Shown in pieces: positions 28,600 to 40,659 of a stretch of DNA of 64,000 nt. Made by a program: the position numbers and the translations under genes. A model generated the notes under the pieces. The model saw nothing but the letters and a program-made list of their open reading frames with translations. It did not search any database and was not told the origin of the DNA. This DNA is from Ambrosia x helenae (taxonomy: Eukaryota; Streptophyta; Magnoliopsida; Asterales; Asteraceae), in the NCBI GenBank assembly GCA_030844895.1, contig CM061226.1, positions 48,058,238 through 48,122,237 of the forward strand, given 5' to 3'. How positions within the stretch are numbered: position 1 is the stretch's first letter; every line of letters begins with the position of its first letter.

Positions 28600-31500
28600 T
28601 CTAAGCCTCGTATATATCAACATTCCCATTAAATAGAGTGCATGTATATCGCCTTAATGGCTTCATTTAGATGTGTGAAATGATTTTCGGTCATTTTGAA
28701 ATACCGCCAACATCTTTAAGAGGTTAAAAAAGGTCTAAGCCTCAAATAAAAGTAAAATCCAATGGGTGGTGGAAAGTGGATTTACGTGAAAAACATGTAA
28801 ATTACAAAACCGGGAATGACAACGTAATGCCAAATCATGTGTCAAGCCCCTCTGAGTGATTTTCACCATCTCTCAGATGGTCAATCAAACACCTGATTCC
28901 ATCACAAAAGACTTCTTTTCAATTGTAATCATTTCGAGCCTTTATTTTCATTTTATTTATAAGCCTCGTATATATCAACATTCCCATTAAATAGAGTGCA
29001 TGTATATCGCTTTAATGGCTTCATTTAGATGTGTGAAATGATTTTCGGTCATTTTGACATGTGCCAACCTCTTTAAGAGGTTAAAAAAGGTCCAAGCCTC
29101 AAATACAAGAAAAATCCAGGGGGTGGTTGAAAGTGGATTTACGTGAAGAACATGAAAATTACAAAACCGACAATGACAACGTCAATCAAAATCATGTGTC
29201 AACCCCCATCGTAGTCTTCCAAATCATGTGTCACCCCCATCGAGTGATTTTCACCATCTCTCAGATGGTCAATCAAACACCTGATATCATCACAAAAGAC
29301 TTTTTTTTAATTGTAATCATTTCGAGGCTTTATTTTCATTTTATTTCTAAGTCTCGTATATATCAACATTCCCATTAAATAGAGTGCATGTATATCACGT
29401 TAATGGCCTCATTTAGATGTGTGAAATGATTTTCGGTGATGTTTAAATGCCGCCACCCTCATTAGGAGGTTAAAAAGGGTATAAGCCTCAAGTAAAATTA
29501 AAATCCAAGGGCTGGTTGAAAGTGGATTTACGTAAAGAACATGTAAATTACAAAACCGACAACGACTACGTCAATCCAAATCATGTGACAACCCCCTTCG
29601 AGTGATTTTCACCATCCATCAAATAAGAACTCGGTCAATCAAACACCAGGTTCCATCACAAAAGACTTTTTTTTTCAATTGTAATCATTTCGAGGCTTTA
29701 TTGTCATTTTATTTCTAAGCCTCGTATTATCAACATTCCCATTAAATAGAGTGCATGTATATCGCCTTAATAGCTTCATTTAGATGTGTGAAATGATTTT
29801 CGGTCATTTTAAAATGTCGTCAACCTCTTTAAGAGGTTAAAAAAGGTCTAAGCCTCATATAAAAGTAAAATCCAAGGGTTGGTTGAAAGTGGATTTACGT
29901 GAAAAACATGTAAATTAGAAAACCGACAATGACTAGTCAATCAAAATCATGTGTCAACCCCCATCGTAGTCATCCAAATCATGTGTCAACCCCAATCGAG
30001 TGATTTTTACCATCCCTCAAAAAAGAAATTGGTCAATCAAACACCTGATTCCATCACAAAAGACTTTTTTTCAATTGTAATCATTTCGAGGCTTTATTTT
30101 CATTTTATTTCTAAGGCTCGTATATATCAACATTCCCATTAAATAGAGTGCATGTATATCACCTTAATGGCTTCATTTAGATGTGTGAAGTGAATGTCGG
30201 TCATTTTGAAATACCGCCAACCTCGTTAAGAGGTTAAAAAAGGTCTAAGCCTCAAATAAAAGTAAAATCCAATGGGTGGTGGAAAGTGGATTTATGTGAA
30301 AAACATGTAAATTACAAAACCGGGAATGACTACGTAATGCCAAATCATGTGTCAAGCCCCTCTGAGTGATTTTCACCATCTCTCAGATGGTCAATCAAAC
30401 ACCTGATCCCATCACAAAAGTCTTTTTTTCAATTGTAATCATTTCGAGCCTTTATTTTCATTTTATTTATAAGCCTCGTATATATCAACATTCCCATTAA
30501 ATAGAGTGCATGTATATCGCTTTAATGGCTTCATTTAGATGTGTGAAATGATTTTCGGTCATTTTGACATGTGCCAACCTCTTTAAGAGGTTAAAAAAGG
30601 TCAAAGCCTCAAATACAAGAAAAAATCCAGGGGGTGGTTGAAAGTGGATTTACGTGAAGAACATGAAAATTACAAAACCGACAATGACAACGTCAATCAA
30701 AATCATGTGTCAACCCCCATCGTAGTCTTCCAAATCATGTGTCAACCCCCATCGAGTGATTTTCACCATCTCTCAGATGGTCAATCAAACACCTAATATC
30801 ATCACAAAAGACTTTTTTTCAATTGTAATCATTTCGAGGCTTTATTTTCATTTTATTTCTAAGTCTCGTATATATCAACATTCCCATTAAATAGAGTGCA
30901 TGTATATCACCTTAATGGCCTCATTTAGATGTGTGAAATGATTTTCGGTGATGTTTAAATGCCGCCACCCTCATTAGGAGGTTAAAAAGGGTATAAGCCT
31001 CAAGTAAAATTAAAATCCAAGGGCTGGTTGAAAGTGGATTTACGTGAATAACATGTAAATTGCAAAACCGACAACGACTACGTCAATCCAAATCATGTAA
31101 CAACCCCTTCGAGTGATTTTCACCATCCATCAAATAAGAACTCGGTCAATCAAACACCTGGTTCCGTCACAAAAGACTTTTTTTTTCAATTGTAATCATT
31201 TCGAGGCTTTATTGTCATTTTATTTCTAAGCCTCGTATATATCAACATTCCCATTAAATAGAGTGCATGTATATCGCCTTAATGGCTTCATTTAGATGTG
31301 TGAAATGATTTTCGGTCATTTTAAAATGCCGTCAACCTCTTTAAGAGGTTAAAAAAGGTCTAAGCCTCATATAAAAGGAAAATCCAAGGGTTGGTTGAAA
31401 GTGGATTAACGTGAAAAACATGTAAATTAGAAAACCGACAATGACTAGTCAATCAAAATCATGTGTCAACCCCCATCGTAATCATCCAAATCATGTGTCA

Positions 31501-31700
31501 ACCCTAATCGAGTGATTTTTACCATCCCTCAAAAAAGAAATTGGTCAATCAAACACCTGATTCCGTCACAAAAGACTTTTTTTCAATTGTAATCATTTCG
31601 AGGCTTTATTTTCATTTTATTTCTAAGGCTCGTATATATCAACATTCCCATTAAATAGAGTGCATGTATATCACCTTAATGGCTTCATTTAGATGTGTGA
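28600..31700. repeat. Satellite higher-order repeat, period about 1.51 kb, two copies
   Basis: A distinctive shortened monomer, in which CTCAGAT joins directly to GGTCAATC, occurs near 28874, 29263, 30384 and 30776. The pairs are about 1510 bp apart. Other variants, such as ATTAGGAGGTTAAAAAGGG near 29461 and 30972, follow the same period. Confidence 0.82.
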
Positions 31701-32327
31701 AGTGAATGTCGGTCATTTTGAAATACCGCCAACCTCGTTAAGAGGTTAAAAAAGGTCTAAGCCTCAAATAAAAGTAAAATCTAATGGGTTGTGGAAAGTG
31801 GATTTACGTGAAAAACAGGTAAATTACAAAACCGGGAATGACTACGTCAATCCAAATCATGTGCCAAGCCCCTCTGAGTGATTTTCACCATCTTTCAGAT
31901 AAGAACTAGGTCAGTCAAACACCTGATTTCATAACAAAAGACTTTTTTTTCAATTGTAATCATTTCGAGCCTTTATTTTCATTTTATTTATAAGCCTCGT
32001 ATATATCAACATTCCCATTAAATAAAGTGCATGTATATCGCCTTAATGGTTTCATTTAGATGTGGAAATGATTTTCGGTCATTTTGACTTGTGCCAACCT
32101 CTTTAGGTGGTTAAAAAAGGTCTGCCTCAAATACAAGAAAAATCCAGGGGTGGTTGAAAGTGGATTTACGTGAAGAACATGTAAATTACAAAACCGACAA
32201 ATAACAATGACTACATCAATCCAAATCATGTGTCAACCCCCATCGAGTGATTTTCACCATCCCTCAAATAAGGAATCGGTCAATCAAACACCGAATTCCA
32301 TCACAAAAGACTTTTTTTCAATTGTAA

Positions 32328-32647
32328 GACTGTAAGGAGTGGAGGGCGGGAGAGGGGCGGGAAGGGGGGGAACACCACCGCCACAGGGGCGGGAAGGCTG
32401 GCGTGGGGCTGGGGCGGGGAGAGGTTCACCGGCGTGGGGCTTGGGGTGGGGGTGAGGTGGCAGCTTCTTATTGGTCAGGTTTTTTTTTTTTATTTTTTTT
32501 TTAACTTTAACACAATATAATATTATTTCCTTCCCCCCCTCTTCCCCCCCTTCCACTCCCCACAATTATTTTCCCCTCCACAAGGGTCCCACAAGTGCCA
32601 CATGGCGCTTCATCCCCCTCTTTCCCGCCCCCCCACTCCTTATAGTC
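32328..32647. mobile_element. PIF/Harbinger (Tourist-like) MITE
   Basis: A 320-bp insertion splits a monomer inside CAATTG-TAA-TCATTTCG and is flanked by TAA at 32325-32327 and 32648-32650. The ends are inverted repeats: GACTGTAAGGAGTGG on the left and, reverse-complemented, GACTATAAGGAGTGG on the right, with weaker pairing further in. A 3-bp TAA/TTA duplication is the hallmark of the PIF/Harbinger superfamily. The body is strikingly G-rich on the left and C-rich on the right, unlike the AT-rich satellite. The open frame across it is a composition artefact. Confidence 0.87.
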
Positions 32648-33499
32648 TAATCATTTCGAGGCTTTATTTTCATTTTTTTCTAAGCCTCGTATATATCAAC
32701 GTTCCCATTAAATAGAACACATGTGTATCGCCTTAATGGCTTCATTTAGATGTGTGAAATGATTTTCGGTGATTTGGAAAGGCCGCCACTCTCTTTAAGA
32801 GGTTAAAAAATGTCTAAGCCTCGTATAAAAGTAAAATCCAAGGGTGGTTGAAAGTGGATTTACGTGAAAAACATGTAAATCACAAAACCGACAATGACTA
32901 GGTCAAACCAAATCATGTGTAAACCCCCTTCGAGTGATTTTCACCATCTCTCAGATAAGAAATCGATCAATCAAACACCTGATTCCATCACAAAAGACTT
33001 TTTTTCAGTTGTAATCATTTTGAGGCTTTATTTTCATTTTATTTCTAAGGCTCGTATATATCAACATTCCCATTAAATAGACTGCATGTATATCACCTTA
33101 ATGGCTTCATTTAGATGTGTGAAATGAATTTCGGTCATTTTGAAATGTCGCCAACCTCTTTAAGAGGTTAAAAAGGGTCTAAGCCTCAAGTAAAATTAAA
33201 ATCCAAGGGCTGGTTGAAAGTGGATTTACGTGAAGAACATGTAAATTACAAAACCGACAATGACTACGTCAATCCAAATCATGTGTCAACCCCCTTTGAG
33301 TGATTTTCACCGTCCCTCAATTAAGAAATCGGTCAATCAAACTCCTGATTCCATCACAAAAGACTTTTTTTCAATTGTAATCATTTCGAGCTTTATTTTA
33401 ATTCTTTTCTAAGCCTCGTATGTTTCAACATTCCCATTAAGTAGAACGCATGTATATCGCCTTAATAGCTTCATTTAAATGTGTGAAATGATTTTCGGT

Positions 33500-36400
33500 G
33501 ATTTTGAAATGTCGCCACCCTCTTTAAGAGGTTAAAAATGTCTAAGCCTCAAATAAAAGTAAAATCCAAGGGTGGTTGAAAGTGGATTTACGTGAAAAAC
33601 ATGTAAATTACAAAAGCCACAATGACTAGGTCAATCCAAATCATGTGTCAACCACCTTCGAGTGATTTTCCCCATCCCTCACATAAGAACTCTGTCAATC
33701 AAACACCTGATTCCCTCACAAAAGACTTTTTTTCAATTGTAATCATTTCGAGGCTTTATTTTCATCTTATTTTTAAGCCTCGTATATATCAACATTCTCA
33801 TTAAATAGAGTGCATGTATATCACCTTAATGGCTTCATTTAGATGTGTGAAATGAATGTCGGTCATTTTGAAATACCGCCAACATCTTTAAGAGGTTAAA
33901 AAAGGTCTAAGCCTCATATAAAAGTAAAATCCAAGGGTTGGTTGAAAGTGGATTTACGTGAAGAACATGTAAATTACAAAACCGACAATGACTACGTCAT
34001 CCAAATCATGTGTCAACCCCATCGTAGTCATCCAAATCATGTGTCAACCCCCATCGAGTGATTTTCACCATCCCTCAAAAAAGAAATTGGTCAATCAAAC
34101 ACCTGATTCCGTCACAAAAGACTTTTTTTCAATTGTAATCATTTCGAGACTTTATTTTCATTTTATTTCTAAGGCTCGTAAATATCAACATTCACATTAA
34201 ATAGAGTGCATGTATATCACCTTATTGGCTTCATTTAGATGTGTGAAATGATTGTCGGTCATTTTGAAATACCGCCAACATCTTTAAGAGGTTAAAAAAA
34301 GGTCTAAGCCTCAAATAAAATTAAAATCCAATGGGTGGTGGAAAGTGGATTTACGTGAAAAACATGTAAATTACAAAACCGGGAATGACTACGTCATTCC
34401 AAATCAGGTGTCAAGCCCCTCTGAGTGATTTTCACCATCTCCCAGATGGTCAATCAAACACCTGATTCCATCACAAAAGACTTTTTTTCAATTGTCATCA
34501 TTTCGAGACTTTATTTTCATTTTATTTCTAAGCCTCGTATATATCAACATTCCCATTAAATAGAGTGCATGTATATCACCTTAATGGCCTCATTTAGATG
34601 TGTGAAATGATTTTCGGTGACGTTGAAATGCCCCCACCCTCTTTAAGAGGTTAAAAAGGGTCTAAGCCTCAAGTAAAATTAAAATCCAAAGGCTGGTTGA
34701 AAGTGGATTTACGTGAAGAACATGTAAATTACAAAACCGACAATGACTACGTCAATCCAAATCATGTGTCAATCCCCTTCGAGTGAATTTCACCGTCCAT
34801 CAAATAAGAACTCGTTCAATCAAACACCTGGTTTCATCACAAAAGACATTTTTTTTTCAATTGTAATCATTTCGAGGCTTTATTGTCATTTTATTTCTAA
34901 GCCTCGTATATATCAACATTCCCATTAAATAGAGTGCATGTATATCGCCTTAATGGCTTCATTTAGATGTGTGAAATGATTTTCGGACATTTTGAAATAC
35001 CGCCAACATCTTTAAGAGGTTAAAAAAGGTCTAAGCCTCAAATAAAAGTAAAATCCAATGGGTGGTGGAAAGTGGATTTACGTGAAAAACATGTAAATTA
35101 CAAAAGCCACAATGACTAGGTCAATCCAAATCATGTGTCAACCACCTTCGAGTGATTTTCCCCATCCCTCACATAAGAACTCGGTCAATCAAACACCTGA
35201 TTCCCTCACAAAAGACTTTTTTTCAATTGTAATCATTTCGAGGCTTTATTTTCATCTTATTTTTAAGCCTCGTATATATCAACATTCCCATTAAATAGAG
35301 TGCATGTATATCGCGTTAATGGCTTCATTTAGATGTGTGAAATGAATGTCGGTCATTTTGAAATACCGCCAACATCTTTAAGAGGTTAAAAAAGGTCTAA
35401 GCCTCATATAAAAGTAAAATCCAAGGGTTGGTTGAAAGTGGATTTACGTGAAGAACATGTAAATTACAAAATCGACAAGGACTACGTCATCCAAATCATG
35501 TGTCCCCCATCGTAGTCATCCAAATCATGTGTCAACCCCCATCGAGTGATTTTTACCATCCCTCAAAAAAGAAATTGGTCAATCAAACACCTGATTCCAT
35601 CACCAAAGACTTTTTTTCAATTGTAATCATTTCGATACTGTATTTTCATTTTATTTCTAAGGCTCGTAAATATCAACATTCCCATTAAATAGAGTGCATG
35701 TATATCACCTTAATGGCTTCATTTAGATGTGTGAAATGATTGTCGGTCATTTTGAAATACCGCCAACATCTTTAAGAGGTTAAAAAAGGTCTAAGCCTCA
35801 AATAAAAGTAAAATCCAATGGGTAGTGGAAAGTGGATTTACGTGAAAAACATGTAAATTACAAAACCGGAATGACTACGTCATTCCAAATCAGGTGTCAA
35901 GCCCCTTTGATTGATTTTCACCATCTCTCAGATGGTCAATCAAACACCTGATTCCATCACAAAAGACCTTTTTTCAATTGTCATCATTTCGAGACTTTAT
36001 TTTCATTTTATTTCTAAGCCTCGTATATATCAACATTCCCATTAAATAGAGGGCATGTATATCACCTTAATGGGCTCATTTAGATGTGTGAAATGATTTT
36101 CGGTGATGCTTAAATGCCGCCACCCTCTTTAAGAGGTTAAAAAGGGTCTAAGCCTCAAGTAAAATTAAAATCCAAGGGCTGGTTGAAAGTGGATTTACGT
36201 GAAGAACATGTAATTCACGAAACCGACAACGACTACGTCAATCCAAATCATGTGACAACCCCCTTCGAGTGATTTTCACCATCCATCAAATAAGAACTCG
36301 TTCAATCAAACACCTGGTTCCATCACAAAAGACTTTTTTTTTTCAATTGTAATCATTTCGAGGCTTTATTGTCATTTTATTTCTAAGCCTCGTATATATC

Positions 36401-36700
36401 AACATTCCCATTAAATAGAGTGCATGTATATCGCCTTAATGGCTTCATTTAGATGTGTGAAATGACTTGCGGTCATTTTAAAATGCCGTCAACCTCTTTA
36501 AGAGGTTAAAAAAGGTCTAAGCCTAATATAAAAGTAAAATCCAAGGGTTGGTTGAAAGTGGATTTACGTGAAAAACATGTAAATTACAAAACCGACAATG
36601 ACTAGTCAATCTAAATCATGTGTCAACCCCCTTCGAGTGATTTTCACCATCCCTCAAATAAGGAATCGGTCAATCAAACACCTGTTCCATCACAAAAGAC
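33500..36700. repeat. Satellite higher-order repeat, period about 1.49 kb, two copies
   Basis: A monomer with AAAGCCACAATGACTAGGTC and a downstream CATCTTATTTTTAAGCC occurs near 33610 and again near 35100, 1490 bp apart. The shortened CAGATGGTCAATC monomer recurs near 34443 and 35931 with the same offset. Confidence 0.82.
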
Positions 36701-38071
36701 TTTTTTTCAATTGTAATCATTTCGAGGCTTTATTTTCATTTTTTTCTAAGCCTCGTATATATCAACGTTCCTATTAAATAGAACGCATGTATATCGCCTT
36801 AATGGCTTCATTTAGATGTGTGTAATGATTTTCGGTGATTTGGAAAGGCCGCCACCCTCTTTAAGAGGTTAAAAAAGGTCTAAGACTCGTATAAAAGAAA
36901 AATCCAAGGGGTGGTTGAAAGTGGATTTACGTGAAAAACATGTAAATTACAAAACCGACAATGACTACGTCAATCCAAATCATGTGTAAACCCCCTTCGA
37001 GTGATTTTCACCATCTCTCAGATAAGAAATCGGTCAATCAAACACTTGATTCCATCACAAAAGACTTTTTTTCAATTGTAATCATTTCGAGGCTTTATTT
37101 TCATTTTTTTCTAAGCCTCGTATGTATCAACATTTCCTTTAAGTAGAACGCATGTATATCGCCTTAATAGCTTCATTTAAATGTGTGAAATGATTTTCGG
37201 TGATATTGAAATGTCGCCACCCTCTTTAAGAGGTTAAAAAAAGGTCTAAGCCTCAAATAAAAGTAAAATCCAAGGGGTGGTTGAAAGTGGATTTACGTGA
37301 AAAACATTTAAATTACAAAACCGACAATGACTACGTCAATCTTAATCATGTGTCAACCCCCCTTTGAGTGATTTTCACAATCCTCAAATAGGAAATCGGT
37401 CTATCAAACAGTTGATTCCATCACAAAAGACTTTTTTTTTCAATTGTAATCATTTCGAGACTTTATTTTCATTTTTTCTAAGCCTCGTATATATCAACAT
37501 TCCTATTAAGTAGAACGCATGTATATCGCCTTAATGGCTTCATTTTAATGTGTTAAATGATTTTTGGTGATTTTGAAATGCTGCCACCCTCTTTATGAGG
37601 TAAAAAAAGGTCTAAGCCTCAAATAAAAGTAAAATCCAAGGGGTGGTTGAAAGTGGATTTACGTGAAGATCATGTACATTACAAAACTGACAATGACTAC
37701 GTTAATCCAAATCATGTGTCAACCCCCTTCGAGTGATTTTCACCATCCCTCAGATAAGAACTCGAACTCGGTTAATCAAACACCGATTCCATCACAAAAG
37801 ACGTATTTTCAATTGTAATCATTTCGAGACTTTATTTTCATTTTATTTCTAAGCCTCGTATATATCAACATTCCCATTAAATAGAGTGCATGTATATCGC
37901 CTTAATGGTTTCATTTAGATGTGTGAAATGAATTTCGGTCATTTTGAAATTCTGCCAACCTCTTTAAGATGTTAAAAATGTCTAAGCATCAAATAAAAGT
38001 AAAATCCAAGGGGTGGTTGAAAGTGGATTTACGTGAAAAACATGTAAATTACAAAACCAATAATGACTACG
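36700..38071. repeat. Satellite, right end before LTR insertion
   Basis: Ordinary monomers, one with the GAAGATCATG variant at about 37665 that also marks the 2.95-kb block. The array stops in the middle of a monomer at AATGACTACG (38062-38071), where a family-1 LTR begins. Confidence 0.85.
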
Positions 38072-39255
38072 TGTCACACCCTCAAATTCCACGTGCGGGG
38101 TTTTACCGCGAGGCGCGTGACACACCAGGATCTCAGTCAACGATCATAATAAACATACAACAAACATGCTTTCATATATTTTTAAAACCAAAATATCATG
38201 CTTTGAGCCGTAAACCAGCAGCGGAAGCATTTTCTTGTTTACAACTAAAAGACATATCATTGTTTACAAAACATTGTTTTAATATGCTCCAAAATATTAG
38301 ACCCTGTGCATATCTTCGTGCGCCTAGCCCATTGACTGCTACCTTAGCGACCTGAGAAAACATGCCAAAAATGTCAACATATAATGCTGGTGAGTTCACA
38401 GGTTTTCTTTTATAAAAGTGTTGTCACAAGTTCACAAAGATCATTCCTTTTAATACTATGTCATAAGAACGTTAGCTAGACGTTAAGTGTTTTTACTACT
38501 ACGGTTGGGAACCCATTACTGAACATGTACCAAATGATGAAGCCAGCCCAGATCGACTGGGTTACCGATGCCTCGGTAACCCGAGAGTTAGAGACAATAT
38601 GCACCCGCCCGGCATCCCCGCCGTCGAGTGGGGTTTGTGAGGCCCAATAGATCTATCCACATTTCCCTCGTTGTGCATTCCAGCACATTCATGGTTTCCC
38701 CCTGGGACTTTCCATAAAAGCCGTATAGTAACATAAAGTGCCCATAGTATAACATGATCTTTAATAAGTTCGTACGTAGCATGTTTCTCCCCCGAAAGCA
38801 AAACAGTAAAAATGGGGCTGTGAAACTCACCTTAGATTGCGTTACTTGAAAACAGTTACGTAGTTATGTTATAATAGTCCCAAATAGCGGCGACCTATCA
38901 TAAGATGTATATAAGTACCCGGACTAATAACCCGCAGGTTAACTAGTCCCCGAATGTCCAGACCATAACCATAAACGTTTGAAAACACCTTTGACTGTTA
39001 AACCGACCGTACCAGACAAGACCCGACATCCCATTGGTGACCCGACATCCCACGTGTTAGGTAAATACAAGACATCATGCATCACACGCAATTAAACATT
39101 CAATACGCGCAATAGTTCACCTAGTCTAGCATAATGTCCAATTAACGCATAAACAGGTCCGAACACGTGTTACTAAGTCATTGGGTGTATCCCGGGTTCC
39201 TATCATGTTCCTAGGTGTCAAATCATTTTCCGGGATGTCAAAATGCGTTTACGAC

Positions 39256-39416
39256 AGCAGTACACGCGATTAGGAAACTTTCATGCGATTAGGAAAAAGT
39301 CAACTAGTGAGTAGGGAGGGTAAATAGGCGAGTAGGGGCCTATTCGCCTGATGTATCAGGCGAGTAGGCTGTACTCACCTGATACTTCAGGCGAGTAGGT
39401 TCCTATTCGCCCCAAG
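39256..39416. repeat. Palindromic ATTAGG/AGTAGG cluster 1 in LTR
   Basis: Repeated units of GCGATTAGG or GCGAGTAGG facing CCTATTCGCC or close variants, for example GGCGAGTAGGGGCCTATTCGCC split at 39333-39354. It corresponds to the cluster at 56396-56565 in the younger LTR. Confidence 0.75.
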
Positions 39417-40191
39417 CTCAGCTGTTGCGCGTTTTCGCGCGTTAAACCCTCCAAATCAGATCCGAAACATGTAAAAACACCCAATATCAAAACTAAACTA
39501 TTAGCCAACCTTATCCAAGCAAAAACCCCCAATTTATCTCTGCTCTAACGGGCTCGGTGCGATTATTTCCAAAAACGGCAAAATACTAGGTTTCATTAAC
39601 TATGAAATCTTTCCTTAAGTAGTAAAGATCAGATTACACCTCCTACAACTTACAATTCATCATTCCTATGTTATAGCATCACTCTAGCATGATTTCTAAC
39701 CATAAACAAGCAATGAATCATATCATAACATCCTATTTCTTCAAGAATCACCCAAATGGGTCAAAATGCATACTTGCATCTAAACACTATAACAAGAGCT
39801 TAAACTCATAGATAATCATCCTAACAACACCTACACATCAGAAGTACATCAAATTCATGGAAACATTCATGTTATAATCACCAAAAATCATCATATGCAT
39901 CAATACTTCACATATAGCAAGTATTATGGTGTAGACTTGTTTTAGAACTCATTTCCAAGGTTTTTAAAGACTCATTATTATCAAAATAAGGTCTGGACTT
40001 TTGGGGAACCAAGACAATAACATTACAAAGGTGTAGGATAAAGAACACACCTTGGATTTTATCAAAGAGAGGTGTATAAGCTTTGAGATGGTGAGTTTTG
40101 AGGCAAAACAAGTTCCAGAGGTGTTTCAAGGTGTGTGGGAGGCTTAGGATCAGTTAGGGTTGCACAAATGGTGTTTGGGGAGTCAAGGGTT

Positions 40192-40200
40192 GTATTTATA
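40192..40200 (-). promoter_or_regulatory. TATA box of family-1 LTR
   Basis: Read on the minus strand this is TATAAATAC, in the same place as TATAAATAG at 57342-57350 in the younger LTR and about 25 bp downstream, in element sense, of palindrome cluster 2. It is the likely core promoter of this LTR copy. Confidence 0.6.
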
Positions 40201-40221
40201 GGTGTTTTGACTCGTGCACAT

Positions 40222-40372
40222 CAGTATACGCGAGTAGGAGAGCAGTTCAGGCGAGTAGGGCTCCTACTCGCCTATATACTGGCGAGTATGGCCCTATTCG
40301 CCATCAGGCTTTCCCCTACTCGCCTAAGTAGGTGGCGATTAGGAGCTCCCCAGGCTCCTAATCGCCTGTAAG
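40222..40372. repeat. Palindromic cluster 2 in LTR, next to TATA box
   Basis: Several dyads follow one another: GGCGAGTAGG facing CCTACTCGCC near 40250-40273, GGCGAGTATGG facing CCCTATTCGCC, and GGCGATTAGGAG facing CTCCTAATCGCC near 40331-40370. Both arms of a dyad usually carry the same variant (GAGT with ACTC, GATT with AATC). Confidence 0.78.
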
Positions 40373-40659
40373 GTCCTGGAACAGGTTTTTGGCGCGTTAA
40401 ACACTATTTTAAACACATATAAACACGTATTCACATACCGACAAGTCACATAATGATTACAAACATATAATGCACAATAACTAACACGTTTACATCCGTT
40501 CACCAATTCCCGGGACTCGAGACTTGCGTGTGTGCGTTAAAACCAGCGATTCCACGAATCACCAATCCTTGTATACATGTCTATGGACCGACTCCCGATG
40601 ATCCCGCGGATCATCGTAACGACTCCCGATGATTCCCAGAATCATCGTAACGACTCGAC

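Larger units (their letters stand above)
462..38071. repeat. Tandem satellite array, monomer about 366 bp, about 100 copies
   Basis: Almost the whole interval is one head-to-tail satellite. Landmarks recur every 360-370 bp: a GAAAAACATGTAAATTAC block, AATGACTACGTCAATCC, a CATCACAAAAGACTTTTTT block with a variable T run, CGAGGCTTTATTTTCATTTT, and a dyad reading CCTCTTTAAGAGG. For example, CGAGGC at 13348 recurs at 13716. Net of the two inserted transposons, about 36.6 kb divided by 366 bp gives roughly 100 monomers. Monomers differ by substitutions, T-run length, a 32-bp internal duplication in a subset, and occasional truncations. Both edges are cut by LTR insertions, so the true array is longer. 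Whether it is centromeric, pericentromeric or subtelomeric cannot be told from the sequence. Confidence 0.97.
38072..40659 (-). mobile_element. Family-1 gypsy LTR, truncated at its right end
   Basis: The sequence starts with TGTCACACCCTCAAATTCC, identical to the left edge of the LTRs at 55222 and 63328, and can be followed collinearly along the 55222-57886 LTR with clear substitutions and small indels. It ends at about 40659 inside ACTCGAC, roughly 110 bp before the expected CACA terminus, where sequence of another retroelement in the opposite direction takes over. By comparison with the complete element, its sense is minus. The flanking satellite CTACG would be the target duplication, but the partner has been lost. 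It is clearly older than the 55222 copy. Confidence 0.9.

Noticed and set aside
32284..32565. 93-codon proline-rich minus-strand ORF
   Set aside because: It lies across the GC-rich MITE and satellite flank. The proline/glycine bias is caused by G and C runs.
5761..37146. A 60-residue reading frame starting MTTSIQIMCQPP that recurs in dozens of satellite monomers
   Set aside because: It simply follows the monomer repeat. Many monomers break it with indels or stops, and the frame's preservation is explained by recent copying of the repeat. A substitution-type test among monomers would be needed to revive it.
462..38071. Regularly spaced repeats as a CRISPR-like array
   Set aside because: The period is 366 bp with the whole unit repeated, there are no unique spacers, and the context is a plant nuclear genome.
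462..38071. Conserved RNA hairpin CGAGGCTTTA/TAAGCCTCG in every monomer
   Set aside because: Variants such as CGAGCC or TAAGGCTCG change one arm without the other, so pairing is not maintained.
1..40659. Left LTR (1-461) and right LTR (38072-40659) as the two LTRs of one giant element with the satellite inside
   Set aside because: The satellite continues up to the outer LTR edges, not internal edges with primer site or polypurine tract, and the two target positions in the monomer differ.
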